A DNA stretch of 6,922 bases from Armatimonadota bacterium (GTDB lineage Bacteria > Armatimonadota > Zipacnadia > Zipacnadales > UBA11051): assembly GCA_003542955.1 (NCBI GenBank), contig DPJP01000209.1:17029-23950 (forward strand). Reading direction: 5' to 3'. A program made the position numbers and the translations under genes. Under the pieces are notes generated by a model that was not told where the DNA came from, made no database searches, and was given only the letters and a program-made list of their open reading frames with translations. This document shows positions 6,348 to 6,922 of the stretch, piece by piece; positions within the stretch are counted from its first letter, which is position 1; every line of letters begins with the position of its first letter.

Positions 6348-6701
6348 CTACGCCGGGGGGCCGCGCTCGACGCGCGTGGACTGGAGGGACAACTGGGGAA
6401 CGGCTGGCTCGGTATCATCCGGCCGTGCGCTGCCGTCAGTGACGGGAAGCACAAACGCATATGTGCATGCGACCGTCGCCGACAATTGCACACTGACGGA
6501 CGGCGCCAGGACGGCGCGGTCGTCGGGTATCTCAGGCGTCTTGCTGATCCGGCAGCAGCAGTCGTCATCCATGGGCGCCCGCGAGCAGCACGAGTCCGTC
6601 GCCGCGGCGGGAGCATGTGTCACGCACACGCATTGCCCGGCCGTGCCGGCCATGACGCTCTGAACAACCAGGATGACTGCAATCGCTAGTGGTAGTCTCA
6701 T
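6348..6701 (-). CDS. small secreted cysteine-rich protein, possible metal binder
   Basis: The product has about 117 residues. It opens with a signal peptide-like MRLPLAIAVILVVQSVMAG and then a cysteine cluster: C-V-C followed by T-H, a CC pair, and D-D-D-C-C-C. That is seven cysteines within about 30 residues, plus a lone Cys in a V-A-C-T-Y segment near residue 79. The C-terminal third is Pro/Ser/Thr-rich and probably unstructured. I do not recognise a named family. Small exported proteins with CC/CCC clusters and His are often seen beside metal-handling genes, so metal sequestration or sensing is a reasonable guess. The start is ATG 6701. A GTG at 6710 is also in frame, and its bases can act as a weak GTGAG ribosome site for 6701. 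It is first in the run, 135 bases ahead of the porin gene, so it may share the operon promoter or be transcribed alone. Confidence 0.62.
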   Translation of the reverse strand: MRLPLAIAVILVVQSVMAGTAGQCVCVTHAPAAATDSCCSRAPMDDDCCCRISKTPEIPDDRAVLAPSVSVQLSATVACTYAFVLPVTDGSARPDDTEPAVPQLSLQSTRVERGPPA

Positions 6702-6812
6702 ATCGCTCACGCGCCGCTCGGGGCGCTCTGGGGCTTAGACGCACCATGCGGGACGATGTTCAGTCCAGACGATAACCGCTTGTCGGGTGTCTCCGCGGTG
6801 AAGCACCTCCGT

Positions 6813-6865
6813 GAGAAGCGCGCAGGCCTGCACGCCCTCGAGGGAGTGCAGGCCTGAGACTTCTC
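6813..6865. repeat. long imperfect inverted repeat (hairpin), possible terminator or operator
   Basis: The arms pair as follows: 6813-6818 with 6860-6865 (6 bp), an internal loop, 6823-6833 with 6846-6856 (11 bp), one mismatch (6834/6845), and 6835-6839 with 6840-6844 (5 bp). The centre CCCTCGAGGG leaves essentially no loop. Each arm also contains the palindrome CAGGCCTG, so two copies sit 26 bases apart. No T-tract follows on either strand, so a classical Rho-independent terminator is not shown. It lies 13 bases after a possible stop codon of an upstream minus-strand gene and about 110 bases before the Cys-rich gene. A terminator-like or stabilising element for the upstream transcript, or a two-site operator for this operon, would both fit. 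Confidence 0.6.
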
Positions 6866-6878
6866 CCGCGTATCGCGA

Positions 6879-6922
6879 CTAGTGCAGGGGAGACCCGTTC
6901 GGGAACCAGCACACGTCAGTGA
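6879..6922 (-). CDS. possible last codons of an upstream gene
   Basis: Entering from the right edge, one minus-strand frame reads TDVCWFPNGSPLH and stops at TAG (6881-6879), just ahead of the 6813-6865 inverted repeat. The residue mix and the hairpin after the stop look like a gene end. Thirteen residues are too few to identify it, and another frame is also open at this edge. Confidence 0.28.
   Translation of the reverse strand, partial: TDVCWFPNGSPLH

Noticed and set aside
6240..6689. Plus-strand and alternative minus-strand frames over the Cys-rich gene
   Set aside because: Several frames are open here, so coding assignment is less certain. Only the chosen frame has a signal peptide and lies in the operon direction.
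6711..6812. Promoter for the operon
   Set aside because: A promoter is expected here, but I could not find a -35/-10 pair with acceptable spacing in this GC-rich leader, so none is annotated.
1..6922. CRISPR array, tRNA, rRNA, insertion sequence or attachment site
   Set aside because: No regularly spaced repeats, cloverleaf-like sequence, transposase motif or terminal inverted repeat pair was seen by eye on either strand.

Overview
The window is a GC-rich bacterial segment whose genes all lie on the minus strand, read from right to left. Several proteins have N-terminal export signals, and one looks like an outer-membrane beta-barrel, so the source is most likely a diderm (Gram-negative type) bacterium. 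I cannot name the taxon from the sequence.

Layout, in transcription order. The right edge (6879-6922) may hold the last codons of an upstream gene, followed by a strong inverted repeat (6813-6865) and a leader of about 110 bases. Next come a small secreted Cys-rich protein (6701-6348), a 135-base gap, a predicted outer-membrane porin-like barrel (6212-5184), a membrane-anchored or exported FMN-binding-like protein (5171-4575), and a small membrane-anchored OB-fold-like protein with a CPHSGCW motif (4542-4168). Then follow two paralogous FtsX/MacB-type ABC permeases (4157-2973 and 2959-1763) and two ABC ATPases (1766-1080 and 1087-365). The start of a further unrecognised gene (183-1) runs off the left edge. 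From the porin to the second ATPase the genes are 10-32 bases apart or overlap by 4-8 bases. Several Shine-Dalgarno sites are fused to the preceding stop codon. This is a tightly coupled operon.

How the genes may work together (inference). The core is a type VII (MacB/LolCDE/FtsEX-like) ABC system, but with two different permeases and two different ATPases. The ATPases are degenerate in a complementary way. The first lacks the Q-loop glutamine; the second has an altered signature and D-loop. If they pair as a heterodimer, every defect falls in one composite ATP site and the other site is fully canonical. Both permeases carry the same extracytoplasmic VPxGCPYEAA motif with its cysteine at residue 64. 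The accessory proteins (porin with a Met/His-rich segment, FMN-binding-like protein, OB-fold protein with two Cys and a His, Cys-rich secreted protein) suggest a periplasm-facing metal or redox function. They do not suggest simple macrolide or lipoprotein export. The nearest arrangement I recall is the permease-permease-ATPase part of the Campylobacter Cj1658-Cj1665 and E. coli Fet iron operons. The accessory set here differs, and the link is a hypothesis.
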